Assembly (NCBI RefSeq): GCF_004355005.1
Contig: NZ_SMSJ01000046.1
Coordinates: 1 to 43,801, forward strand
Length of the DNA: 43,801 nt
Origin: Dankookia rubra
GTDB lineage: Bacteria > Pseudomonadota > Alphaproteobacteria > Acetobacterales > Acetobacteraceae
Reading direction: 5' to 3'
In this document: piece by piece, positions 1 to 7,631 of the stretch
Layout: every line of letters begins with the position of its first letter
Position numbering within the stretch: the stretch's first letter is position 1
Program-made: the position numbers and the translations under genes
The notes under the pieces: generated by a model
Database searches by the model: none
What the model was told of the DNA's origin: nothing
The model's input: the letters and a program-made list of their open reading frames with translations, nothing else

Positions 1-172
1 CGGCGGGCAGCCGCCAGCGCCTGAGCCCGGTCGCCAGGTCCTCCAGCGCCGCGGCGCGGCGGCGCGGCTGCGCCGCATCGCTGACGTAAAGCGGCGTCGC
101 GCCGGGGCGGGTCCGGGGACCAGCCGCTGCGGGGCGGGCCGCGTCGGGGCGGGGCAGGGTCGCATCCAGCAT
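1..172 (-). CDS. 5' end of a gene cut by the left edge, function uncertain
   Basis: An ATG at 172 on the minus strand opens a frame that runs off the left edge after 57 codons with no stop. The N-terminus is rich in Pro, Arg and Ala, then reads LYVSDAAQ and ends in LEDLATGLRRWRLPA. The last part faintly resembles the pre-membrane segment of ABC-2 type polysaccharide-export permeases, where a similar stretch ending in WRL precedes the first membrane helix. That is inference from a very short segment. No clear ribosome-binding site is visible. It could also be the start of an unrelated protein. Confidence 0.4.
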   Translation of the reverse strand, partial: MLDATLPRPDAARPAAAGPRTRPGATPLYVSDAAQPRRRAAALEDLATGLRRWRLPA

Positions 173-498
173 GGCCGGGGCTATAGAGGCCGGCGCCGGA
201 CTGCCGAAAACAAATAGTGGACAGCGGGCCGTTAGTTACCAATTGGTTGCAAGGCCGTGAGGGGTACAGCACCCGCCAGGACTTTCGGACACAGGCAAGA
301 GTTTGCTGCCGCAAAGTATTGCGATGAAGACTCGGACTTGCCGAGCCTGCCCGGAAGCGTGTAGGGCTTGAGCTTCACGGACGCAGTACGTCCGCCTGGT
401 CTTCGGGGCAGCCTGGAGGCACGCATCGTGGGGACGATGCGGGTCTCGGGGGGGCAGGCTTCGGAACCGGTGTTCCTAGACCCGACGGAGCCAAGGGG
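173..498. other. Gene-free spacer with two hairpins
   Basis: These 326 bp separate the divergent starts of the minus-strand partial gene and the plus-strand lytic transglycosylase. No convincing coding frame is present. AT-richer DNA around 200-330 probably holds the promoters. The perfect palindrome ACCAATTGGT lies at 238-247. Two strong inverted repeats follow: CGGACG/CGTCCG at 378-394 with a 5-nt loop, and CGCATCGT/ACGATGCG at 422-441 with a GGGG loop. They would fold in the leader RNA of the downstream gene. No known ncRNA family was recognised. Confidence 0.6.
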
Positions 499-1944
499 AT
501 GTCCCAGGGGATTCGGACCATCAGCGAGACCGGCTGGACCGCGCGGGGCCTCGTTGCTCGCCTCGGTCGACCGGCCGTCGCCTTATCGGTCCTTGCTTTG
601 CTGGCTGCCTGCGGGCAGTCGAGCCAAGCGCCGGCCACCAAGCATGTGGCGGCGGTGCATGGCAGCTACAACCGGCCGAGCAGCTATGACCCGCCGGGTC
701 CGGCCCGGGATCCATGGGGTCCCTATATCCGCGACGCCTCCCGCCGCTTCGACGTGCCCGAGCGCTGGATCCGCGAGGTCATGCGCCAGGAATCCGGCGG
801 CCGAATCGGCGCCACCAGTCCGGTCGGCGCCATGGGCCTGATGCAGGTCATGCCCGGAACCTACCGCGAGCTGCGCGGCCGCTACGGCTTTGGCGACGAC
901 CCCTACCACCCCTATGACAGCATCATGGCGGGTGCGGCGTACATCCGGGAGATGTACGACCTCTACGGCTCGCCCGCCTTCCTGGCGGCCTACAATGCCG
1001 GGCCGCGGCGGCTGGAGGACTATCTCTGGAACAGCCGGGGCCTGCCGAACGAAACGCGCAACTACGTCGCCCGCATCGGCCCCAACATCATCGCCCACCA
1101 CCCGACGAAGCGAGTGGCGCCGGAGATCTATGCCGCCGCCGAGATCCCGCTGAACATCCCGGCCGGCCCGCGCCGGATGGACAGTGCCACCATGCTGGCG
1201 CTGCGCGAGCAGCGTGACGCACAGCAGCCGGGCATCACGCCGACGGTGCTGGCCGGCACGGTGGTGCGGATGGACCCGATTCCGGACGGCAGCACGTCGG
1301 ATCCGCCGGTTCAGGTCGCCTCCCTGAGCCCGATGGTCAGCCCGGTGGTGCGGATGGATCCGATCCCGGATGGCAGCACCTCGGCCCCGTCGATGCCGCG
1401 GGGTGAGGTAGTCCGGATGGAGCCGATCCCCAACCCGCCGATCGCCGAACCGGTGGTGAGCCCGCGCGCGCCCGAGCCGATGGCGCCGTCGCGCGCGCCG
1501 GCGCGGACCGCCGCGACGCCACCTGCCAGGACCCAGGTTGCCGCCCTGGCCCTGCCGCCCGTGGCGCCGTCGCGGCCGGGCCCGGCGATGCAGTCCGGCC
1601 CGGCACGAGGCTTTGCCCTGCTCGGCACCGCCCAGGCCTCGACCCTGCCGACTTCGGCGATCCGCCCGGCCGTCGCCCGGGGTCCGGCGCCTGCCGCCAC
1701 CCCCGCCGGTGGCTGGGCGGTGCAGGTCGGCGCCTTCGCCAACCAGGCCCAGGCGCGCGGCGCGGCGGAGGCGGCGCAGGATACCGCCGGTGGCCGCACC
1801 GCGGTGCAGCCGGTGGCCGCCGGCCGGGCTACCCTGTACCGCGCCCGGGTCACCGGGCTGTCCCAGCCGGCTGCCCAGGCCGCCTGCGACCGGCTGAAGC
1901 GCAAGGGTGCCTGCATCGTCCTTTCGCCCGACGCGCAGGGCTAA
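499..1944 (+). CDS. Lytic transglycosylase (SLT domain) with C-terminal SPOR domain, lipoprotein
   Basis: A 481-residue envelope enzyme that should cleave peptidoglycan glycan strands non-hydrolytically. The N-terminus has a hydrophobic segment ending in the lipobox LLAAC (Cys38), so it is probably a periplasm-facing lipoprotein. Residues about 75-195 form the SLT domain: RQESGG holds the catalytic Glu98, followed by AMGLMQVMPGTY and AAYNAGP. Residues about 200-400 are a Pro/Ala-rich linker with three copies of VVRM[D/E]PIP. Residues about 408-478 are a SPOR domain (WAVQVGAFANQAQA), which in known proteins binds denuded glycans at division sites. GGAG stands 8 nt before the ATG. This architecture resembles RlpA-like and MltE-like septal enzymes, but the exact orthologue is not identifiable. 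Confidence 0.92.
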   Translation: MSQGIRTISETGWTARGLVARLGRPAVALSVLALLAACGQSSQAPATKHVAAVHGSYNRPSSYDPPGPARDPWGPYIRDASRRFDVPERWIREVMRQESGGRIGATSPVGAMGLMQVMPGTYRELRGRYGFGDDPYHPYDSIMAGAAYIREMYDLYGSPAFLAAYNAGPRRLEDYLWNSRGLPNETRNYVARIGPNIIAHHPTKRVAPEIYAAAEIPLNIPAGPRRMDSATMLALREQRDAQQPGITPTVLAGTVVRMDPIPDGSTSDPPVQVASLSPMVSPVVRMDPIPDGSTSAPSMPRGEVVRMEPIPNPPIAEPVVSPRAPEPMAPSRAPARTAATPPARTQVAALALPPVAPSRPGPAMQSGPARGFALLGTAQASTLPTSAIRPAVARGPAPAATPAGGWAVQVGAFANQAQARGAAEAAQDTAGGRTAVQPVAAGRATLYRARVTGLSQPAAQAACDRLKRKGACIVLSPDAQG

Positions 1945-1989
1945 GCCCAGGCCTCAAACCGCGGGGCCAGGTCGAGAACCGGAAGCGAG

Positions 1990-2075
1990 CGCCAGGCGGG
2001 ATCCTGGCGTCGCCTCCTCCCCTCCGGGCAACCCGGACCCCAGGTCACGCGATTCTGCTGCCGGCCTTGGCCGGC
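1990..2075 (+). terminator. Three consecutive hairpins after the lytic transglycosylase
   Basis: Three inverted repeats follow the stop codon at 1944: CGCCAGG/CCTGGCG (1990-2009, loop CGGGAT, extendable by GCGA/TCGC with one bulge), TCCGGG/CCCGGA (2023-2037, loop CAA) and GCCGGCC/GGCCGGC (2060-2075, loop TT). None is followed by a T-run. They may act as a Rho-assisted terminator or RNA 3'-end stabiliser. Confidence 0.5.
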
Positions 2076-2140
2076 GGGGCTGGACCGCGCGCCTCCCCGA
2101 TGGAATCAGCCAAGGCCCTGGCTGGATCGGAGGAGCATGC

Positions 2141-2386
2141 ATGTCTGACGCCGCCCTGAAGTCCGGCCTCGCCGGTCCCGCTCCCTGGCTCCCATGCGCC
2201 TGGTCCGCCGCCCCTGGTCTCATCCTGGGGGGCGAGGGCGAAGATGACGAAGACGCGCTCGACGAGGAAGACGAGTTCGAGGACGAGGACGACCTTGAGG
2301 AGGACGAGGAATTCGAGGAGGACGAGGACGACCTCGACGACGAGGAGGATCTCGACGACCTCGACGAGGAGGAGGCCGAGGACTGA
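2141..2386 (+). CDS. Small extremely acidic protein, unknown function
   Basis: An 81-residue protein starting at an ATG preceded by GGAGGAG. The first 31 residues are neutral and partly hydrophobic (PAPWLPCAWSAAPGLILGG). The remaining 50 are almost entirely Asp and Glu with a few Leu and Phe at semi-regular spacing, ending in EEEAED. There is no basic residue after Lys7. The tail could bind metal, mimic nucleic acid or interact with a basic protein, but nothing in the sequence decides. I do not recognise the family. The strong ribosome-binding site and stand-alone position between two clear genes support it as real. Confidence 0.65.
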   Translation: MSDAALKSGLAGPAPWLPCAWSAAPGLILGGEGEDDEDALDEEDEFEDEDDLEEDEEFEEDEDDLDDEEDLDDLDEEEAED

Positions 2387-2498
2387 GGCGCCCGCCGCGC
2401 CGCCGCCCCCGGCGGCCTGAAGGCGCCGGCCCCCCTTGCTGTCATCCCCGCGCTCCCTCAGGCTGCGGCGGGAAAGACCAAGCCTCGGGGAGAAGTCC

Positions 2499-4640
2499 AT
2501 GACTGCCGATGCCGCGCCGGCGAATGCCGGATTCGCGTCCTTGGATGCGCTGGTGCGGCCACGCTCCGTGGCCGTCATCGGCGCCTCGGACGAGCCGGCC
2601 CGGATCGGCGGCCGGCCGATCGCCTACATGAAGGAACGCGGCTTCCACGGCGAGATTTGGCCGGTCAACCCGAAACGAGCGACGGTGCAGGGCCTGACGG
2701 CCTTTCCCTCGGTCGAGGCGCTGCCGGCCGCACCTGACGTCGCCATCATCGCCGTCCCCGCCGAGCATGCCATCCCGACGCTCGATTCGTTGGGAAAGAA
2801 GGGCTGCCGCGCCGTCATCGTCTTCTCCGCCGGCTTCGCCGAGATGGACGCCGCCGGCGCCGAGGCGCAGGACCGGCTGACCGCGGTGGCGAAGCGCCAC
2901 GGCATCCGGCTGCTGGGGCCGAACTGCCTCGGCGTCTTCAACGACAGCATCCGCTTCTACGGCACCTTCACCGCGAGCTTCGAGAAGGGCTGGCCGGTCC
3001 CCGGGCGGATCGGCGTGGCGTCGCAGTCCGGCGCCTACGGCACGCATGTCTTCGCCGCGGCGCTCGACCGGGGCCTCGGCATGCAGGTCTGCATCACCAC
3101 GGGCAACGAGGCGGAGGTCGCGCTCGGTGACGTGCTGGGCTGGATGGCGCAGGCGCCCGAGGTCGACGTGATCTGCGCCTATGCCGAGGGCATCCGGGAA
3201 AGCGCGCAGTTCATCGCGGCGCTCGAGCTCGCGCGGCGCAACCGCAAGCCGATCGTCATGATGAAGGTCGGCCGCAGCCAGCTTGGCGGCGCCGCGGCGC
3301 AGTCGCACACGGCCTCCATCGCCGGCGACGACGCGGTGACCCAGGCGGTGCTGGACGAGTTCGGCGTGGTGCGGGCGCGGACGACGGAGGAGATGCTCGA
3401 CATCGCCTATGCTGCGTCCCGCCGCATCTACCCCGCGCGCAATACGCTCGGCGTGCTGACCGTCTCGGGCGGCGCCGGCGTGCTGATCTCGGACGCTGCC
3501 GAGGCCGCCGGGATCGCCATGCCACCGATGCCGGAGGCGGCGCAGGAGAAGCTGCGTGGATTGGTGCCTTTCTGTGCCCCGCGCAACCCCGTGGACTGCA
3601 CCGCGCAGGTCACAAACAACCTGCCGCTGATCACCGAATTCGCCGAGAGCGTGGCGACCGATGGCGGCTATACCTCGATCCTGTCCTTCTGGTCGCAGAC
3701 CGCGGCGGGGCGCAGCGTCGGGCCCGCGCTGCACCAGCAGATGCGGGCGATCCGCGCCGCGCATCCGGACCGGCTCTGGGTCATGTCCATGCTGGCGCCG
3801 AACAAGACCGCGGATTACGAGGCCGATGGCTGGGTCTGCTTCGAGGACCCGTCCCGCGCGGTCACCGCGATCGCCGCCATGGGGCAATACGGTGCGTCCT
3901 TCGCCAAGGCCGAGCAGCCGCGCGCGGCGGTGCCGTTGCCGAAGGTGGTGCTGCCGGAGACGACACCGTCCGAGGCGGTGGCCAAGGCATTGTTGGCCGA
4001 GGCCGGCGTGCCGGCGGTGCCCGAGCATGCCTGCAGCGACAGCGAGGCGGCGGTCGCCGCGGCGGCGCAGATCGGCTACCCCGTGGTGCTGAAGATCCTG
4101 TCGCCCGACATCCTGCACAAGAGCGAGATCGGCGGCGTGCTGCTGGACGTGGCGAATGCCGAGCAGGTGAAGCAGGGCTTCGCCACGCTCCTCGACCGCG
4201 CCCGGCACCATGCGCCGGCAGCGCGGATCGAGGGCGTTCTGGTCGCCAAGCAGATCCCGACGAAGGGAGAGGGGGCTGCGGTCGAGATGGCGCTCGGCGT
4301 CTTCCGCGACCCGGTCTTCGGGCCGGTGGCGATGGTCGGGTTGGGCGGCATCTTCATCGAGGTGCTGAAGGATGTCGCCTTTCGCCGCTGCCCCTTCGAC
4401 ACCATGGAGGCCGAGCGGATGGTCCGCAGCCTGCGCGGCTTCCCCTTGCTGGATGGCGCGCGCGGCCGGCCGAAGGCCGACGTGGCGGCGCTGGCGAAGG
4501 CGCTCTCGGCGCTCTCGGCCTTCGCCGCCGCGGCCGGGCCGCGGCTGGCCGGCGTCGACGTCAACCCGCTGCTGGTGCTGCCGGATGGGCAGGGCTGCTT
4601 TGCCGCCGATGCCGTGATCGAACTCCAGGCGGCCCGGTGA
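2499..4640 (+). CDS. Acyl-CoA synthetase, NDP-forming (acetate--CoA ligase family)
   Basis: A 713-residue single-chain enzyme expected to make an acyl-CoA from a carboxylic acid, CoA and ATP, releasing ADP. It has the family's fused order: a CoA-binding Rossmann domain (VAVIGASDEPARIGG near residue 25), a succinyl-CoA-ligase-like domain with the phospho-His loop SHTASIAGDD (His270), and a C-terminal ATP-grasp domain (VVLKILSPDILHKSEIGGV; DVNPLLVLPDG near the end). No GNAT domain is attached, unlike Pat-type acetyltransferases. The start is the ATG after GGGGAGAAG; an upstream in-frame extension lacks such a site. It opens the acyl-CoA gene cluster. The acid substrate cannot be read from sequence. 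Confidence 0.9.
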   Translation: MTADAAPANAGFASLDALVRPRSVAVIGASDEPARIGGRPIAYMKERGFHGEIWPVNPKRATVQGLTAFPSVEALPAAPDVAIIAVPAEHAIPTLDSLGKKGCRAVIVFSAGFAEMDAAGAEAQDRLTAVAKRHGIRLLGPNCLGVFNDSIRFYGTFTASFEKGWPVPGRIGVASQSGAYGTHVFAAALDRGLGMQVCITTGNEAEVALGDVLGWMAQAPEVDVICAYAEGIRESAQFIAALELARRNRKPIVMMKVGRSQLGGAAAQSHTASIAGDDAVTQAVLDEFGVVRARTTEEMLDIAYAASRRIYPARNTLGVLTVSGGAGVLISDAAEAAGIAMPPMPEAAQEKLRGLVPFCAPRNPVDCTAQVTNNLPLITEFAESVATDGGYTSILSFWSQTAAGRSVGPALHQQMRAIRAAHPDRLWVMSMLAPNKTADYEADGWVCFEDPSRAVTAIAAMGQYGASFAKAEQPRAAVPLPKVVLPETTPSEAVAKALLAEAGVPAVPEHACSDSEAAVAAAAQIGYPVVLKILSPDILHKSEIGGVLLDVANAEQVKQGFATLLDRARHHAPAARIEGVLVAKQIPTKGEGAAVEMALGVFRDPVFGPVAMVGLGGIFIEVLKDVAFRRCPFDTMEAERMVRSLRGFPLLDGARGRPKADVAALAKALSALSAFAAAAGPRLAGVDVNPLLVLPDGQGCFAADAVIELQAAR

Positions 4641-4703
4641 ACGAAGGCGCACAGGCGCCGCAGGTCTGAATCGGTCCGCTGAACATAGGGGGGAGCCACT
4701 GAG

Positions 4704-5561
4704 ATGGCGCTGAACTACGACCACCTGATGAACTACCCCATCCCCGAAGTGCGGCAGACGCTGCGCTGGCAGGATGTGGCGCTGTACAATTTTTCCGTCG
4801 GCCTTGGTCAGGACCCGATGGACGAGCAGCAGCTCGACTTCCTTTATGAGCCGCGGCTGAAAGTGATGCCGTCGATGCCGGTGGTGCTGGCCTCGCCCGG
4901 CTTCTGGTCGCGCAACGCCGATACCGGGATCGTCTGGCAGCAGATCCTGCACGGCGAGCAGGGGCTGGTGCTGCACGCGCCGCTGCCGACGGAGGGCGAG
5001 GTGGTCGGCCGGTCCCGCATCACCGGCATCGTCGATCGCGGCGAGGGCAAGGGTGCCTTGATGTACTCGGAGCGCGAGATCCGCGACGCCAGGACCGGCG
5101 CGCTGCTGGCCACCGCGACCTCGACCAGCTTCCTCCGCGGCAATGGCGGCTTCGGCGGCCCGAGCGGCCCGGTGAAGCAGCCGCACCCGGAGCCAGACCG
5201 CACCCCGGACGTCACGCTGGACCTGGCGACGCGGCCGGAGCAGGCGCTGGTCTATCGGCTCAACAGCGATCTCAACCCTCTGCACATCGACCCTGCAGTG
5301 GCGAAGCAGGCCGGCTTCCCGCGCCCGATCCTGCACGGGCTCTGTACCTTCGGCACCGTCTGCCACGCCCTGCTGCGGGAGATGTGCGGCTACGACACCG
5401 CGCGCTTCGGACGGATGGACCTGCGCTTCTCCTCCCCCGTCTTCCCGGGCGAGACGATCCGCACCGAGATCTGGAAGGAAGCCGACGGTGCCGCCTTCCG
5501 CGCCCGTGTGGTCGAGCGCGACAAGGTGGTGGTGAGCAACGGGCTGTTCCGCTACGCCTGA
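4704..5561 (+). CDS. MaoC-family enoyl-CoA hydratase (double hotdog)
   Basis: A 285-residue protein of hydratase-2 type, likely hydrating 2-enoyl-CoA to (R)-3-hydroxyacyl-CoA. The C-terminal half carries the signature LNSDLNPLHIDP, with catalytic Asp189 and His194, followed by GFPRPILHGLC. The N-terminal half is the usual degenerate hotdog repeat that lengthens the acyl pocket. Length matches eukaryotic-type and actinobacterial double-hotdog hydratases. GGGGGGAG lies upstream of the ATG. It follows the acyl-CoA synthetase by 63 bp and probably shares its transcript. Confidence 0.88.
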   Translation: MALNYDHLMNYPIPEVRQTLRWQDVALYNFSVGLGQDPMDEQQLDFLYEPRLKVMPSMPVVLASPGFWSRNADTGIVWQQILHGEQGLVLHAPLPTEGEVVGRSRITGIVDRGEGKGALMYSEREIRDARTGALLATATSTSFLRGNGGFGGPSGPVKQPHPEPDRTPDVTLDLATRPEQALVYRLNSDLNPLHIDPAVAKQAGFPRPILHGLCTFGTVCHALLREMCGYDTARFGRMDLRFSSPVFPGETIRTEIWKEADGAAFRARVVERDKVVVSNGLFRYA

Positions 5562-5565
5562 GCCC

Positions 5566-6138
5566 ATGCTGCTGGCCGGCCCGATCATCGTCTTCGATAC
5601 CGAGACCACCGGCGCGGCGACCGGCGACCGCGTGGTCTCACTCGGCGCCGTGCGGCTGGACGCGGCGCTGGAGCCGGAGGCGACGCTGCACCTGGCCTTC
5701 GCCCCCGGCATTCCCTGCCACTGGGGCGCCACGAGGGTGCATGGCATGAGCGACGCCTTCCTCGCCCTGCACCCACCCTTCGCCGAGCACGTCGCGGACG
5801 TCGCCGATTTCTTCGGCGGCCATGCTGCGGCGGCGCACAACATGCCTTTCGACCGCCGCATGCTGGGCGGGGAGTTCGAGCGGCTCGGCCTGCCCGCCCC
5901 CTGGGGCGCGGCGCATTGCACGCTGCAGCTCTGGCGCCGGGCGCATCCCGGGCAGCGCGCCGGCCTGGCGCACGCCGCCGCCGCTTGCGGCCTGGCACGG
6001 GAGACGGCACTGCACGGCGCGCTCGAGGATGCCTGGCTGGCGGCCAACCTGTTGCGGGTGCTGCACGACCTGCCGCCGGCGCCGATGCGGCTGCACGGGA
6101 TCACCAACAGCCCGATCGGGGCGGAGGTCTTCGCCTGA
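5566..6138 (+). CDS. 3'-5' exonuclease, DnaQ/DEDDh superfamily
   Basis: A 190-residue stand-alone exonuclease domain. Exo I is FDTETTG (Asp11, Glu13). Exo II lies in AAHNMPFDRRM. Exo III is HGALEDAWLA near residue 150, with His and Asp as expected for DEDDh enzymes, which use two metal ions to remove 3' nucleotides. It lacks polymerase or helicase domains, so it resembles epsilon-like or RNase T-like accessory exonucleases. Its start lies 5 bp after the MaoC stop, so it is translated from within the acyl-CoA operon although its chemistry has no obvious link to it. Confidence 0.88.
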   Translation: MLLAGPIIVFDTETTGAATGDRVVSLGAVRLDAALEPEATLHLAFAPGIPCHWGATRVHGMSDAFLALHPPFAEHVADVADFFGGHAAAAHNMPFDRRMLGGEFERLGLPAPWGAAHCTLQLWRRAHPGQRAGLAHAAAACGLARETALHGALEDAWLAANLLRVLHDLPPAPMRLHGITNSPIGAEVFA

Positions 6139-6205
6139 CCCGCCGGCGGGGCTGGACCGGCGGCGGCCCGCGGTTTACCTGAAAGGCCGGTCCGGGAGGG
6201 TATGG

Positions 6206-6901
6206 ATGATCAACAAGATCGTGCAGTCGGTCGCGGATGCGCTGGCTGGGGTGAAGGACGGCTCCACCGTGCTGATCGGCGGCTTCGGCTCGGTCGGCCA
6301 GCCCGACGTTCTGATCGAGGGGCTGATCGAGCAGGGCGCCAGCAACCTCACCGCCGTGCTGAACAATGCCGGGGTCGGCCGCATCGGCGTGGCGCGGCTG
6401 ATGGAGCTCGGCCGGGTCCGCAAGATCGTCTGCTCCTTCCCCCGCAGCAGCGACCCGGTGGTCTTCGAGACGCTGTACCGCGAGGGCCGGATCGAGCTGG
6501 AGATCGTGCCGCAGGGGACCTTGGCGGAACGCATCCGCGCCGCCGGTGCCGGCATCCCCGCCTTCTACACCGCGACCGCCGCCGGCACGAAGCTGGAGCA
6601 GGGCAAGGAAGCCCGGGAGTTCGAGGGCAAGCGCTACGTCATGGAACGCGCGCTGCCCGGCGACGTGGCGCTGATCGAGGCCTGGGAGGCGGATCGCTGG
6701 GGCAACCTCGTCTACCGGGGCTCCGGCGCCAACTTCAACCCGGTGATGGCGATGGCGGCCGAGCTGACCATCGCCCAGGTGCAGCACATCCGCGAGCTTG
6801 GCGAGCTGCACCCGCACATGATCATGACCCCCGGCGTCTACGTGAACCGCGTGGTCCAGGTGGATCGAGGCGGCGACTGGCTGACCCCGGAAGCCGGTTG
6901 A
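6206..6901 (+). CDS. 3-oxoacid CoA-transferase subunit A
   Basis: A 231-residue alpha subunit of a class I CoA-transferase. MINKIVQSVADALAGVKDG and the glycine-rich VLIGGFGSVGQPDVLI (residues about 20-36) fit PcaI/ScoA proteins, which move CoA from succinyl-CoA to 3-oxoadipate or acetoacetate. A second ATG four bases upstream is out of frame; the chosen start follows GGGAGGG. Subunit B begins 17 bp downstream. No other beta-ketoadipate gene is present, so acetoacetate or another 3-oxoacid is as likely as 3-oxoadipate. Confidence 0.9.
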   Translation: MINKIVQSVADALAGVKDGSTVLIGGFGSVGQPDVLIEGLIEQGASNLTAVLNNAGVGRIGVARLMELGRVRKIVCSFPRSSDPVVFETLYREGRIELEIVPQGTLAERIRAAGAGIPAFYTATAAGTKLEQGKEAREFEGKRYVMERALPGDVALIEAWEADRWGNLVYRGSGANFNPVMAMAAELTIAQVQHIRELGELHPHMIMTPGVYVNRVVQVDRGGDWLTPEAG

Positions 6902-6918
6902 GCAGAGGAGGACGGAAC

Positions 6919-7557
6919 ATGCCCTTCACCCGCGACCAGATGGCCGCCCGCCTCGCCGACGACGTGCCGGAGGGATGGTGCGTCAACCTCGGCATCGGCA
7001 TCCCCACCATGGTGGCGAACCATGTGCCGCCGACGCGGGAGGTGATCTTCCAGTCGGAAAACGGCGTCATCGGCATGGGCCCGGCCCCGGCCAAGGGGCA
7101 TGAGGACCCTTGGCTGATCAACGCCGGCAAGCAGCTGATCACCCTGGCGAAAGGGGCTTCCTTCGTCGGCCATGCCGACAGCTTCGCAATGATTCGCGGC
7201 GGCCATATCGACCTTTGCGTGCTTGGCGCCTTCGAGGTCGCGGAGAATGGCGACCTGGCGAACTGGGCGACCTCGGAGAACGACACCGCCCCCGCGGTCG
7301 GCGGCGCCATGGACCTGGCAGCCGGGGCCAAGCGGCTCTGGGTGATCATGGAGCACACGACCAAGGACGGAAGGTCGAAGCTGGTGGAGCGCTGCGGCTA
7401 TCCGCTGACCGGCCTCGCCTGCGTGCGCCGGGTCTATACCAACCTGGCGGTGCTGGACGTGGTGCCGGAGAAGGGCTTCGTCGTGGTGGACCTGGCACCG
7501 GGCGTGACGCTCGACGAGTTGCGCGCGAAGACCGCCGCCCCTCTCCACACCAATTGA
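6919..7557 (+). CDS. 3-oxoacid CoA-transferase subunit B
   Basis: A 212-residue beta subunit. It carries the class I active-site motif SENG with Glu47, which forms the glutamyl-CoA thioester, within IFQSENGVIGMGP. Downstream motifs INAGKQLITL and GGHIDLCVLGAFEV are typical of PcaJ/ScoB. GAGGAGGAC precedes the ATG. It should pair with the subunit A encoded just upstream as an alpha2beta2 enzyme joining CoA transfer to the flanking beta-oxidation-type genes. Confidence 0.92.
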   Translation: MPFTRDQMAARLADDVPEGWCVNLGIGIPTMVANHVPPTREVIFQSENGVIGMGPAPAKGHEDPWLINAGKQLITLAKGASFVGHADSFAMIRGGHIDLCVLGAFEVAENGDLANWATSENDTAPAVGGAMDLAAGAKRLWVIMEHTTKDGRSKLVERCGYPLTGLACVRRVYTNLAVLDVVPEKGFVVVDLAPGVTLDELRAKTAAPLHTN

Positions 7558-7631
7558 AACCCGGGGTCGCCAGGACCCTTGGAGCGTCCGGGGAGGGCGG
7601 CGTCTTCCCTGGGTATTGGGAGTAGTGTCGC

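Noticed and set aside
1954-2445. Minus-strand frame with long Ser/Arg runs
   Set aside because: It is the antisense of the polyacidic gene (GAC/GAG/GAT read backwards); no ribosome-binding site.
2442-6107. Uninterrupted minus-strand frame of over 1200 codons
   Set aside because: It lies exactly opposite the acyl-CoA synthetase, MaoC and exonuclease genes, is Arg/His-rich without recognisable domains, and arises from GC-rich codon bias.
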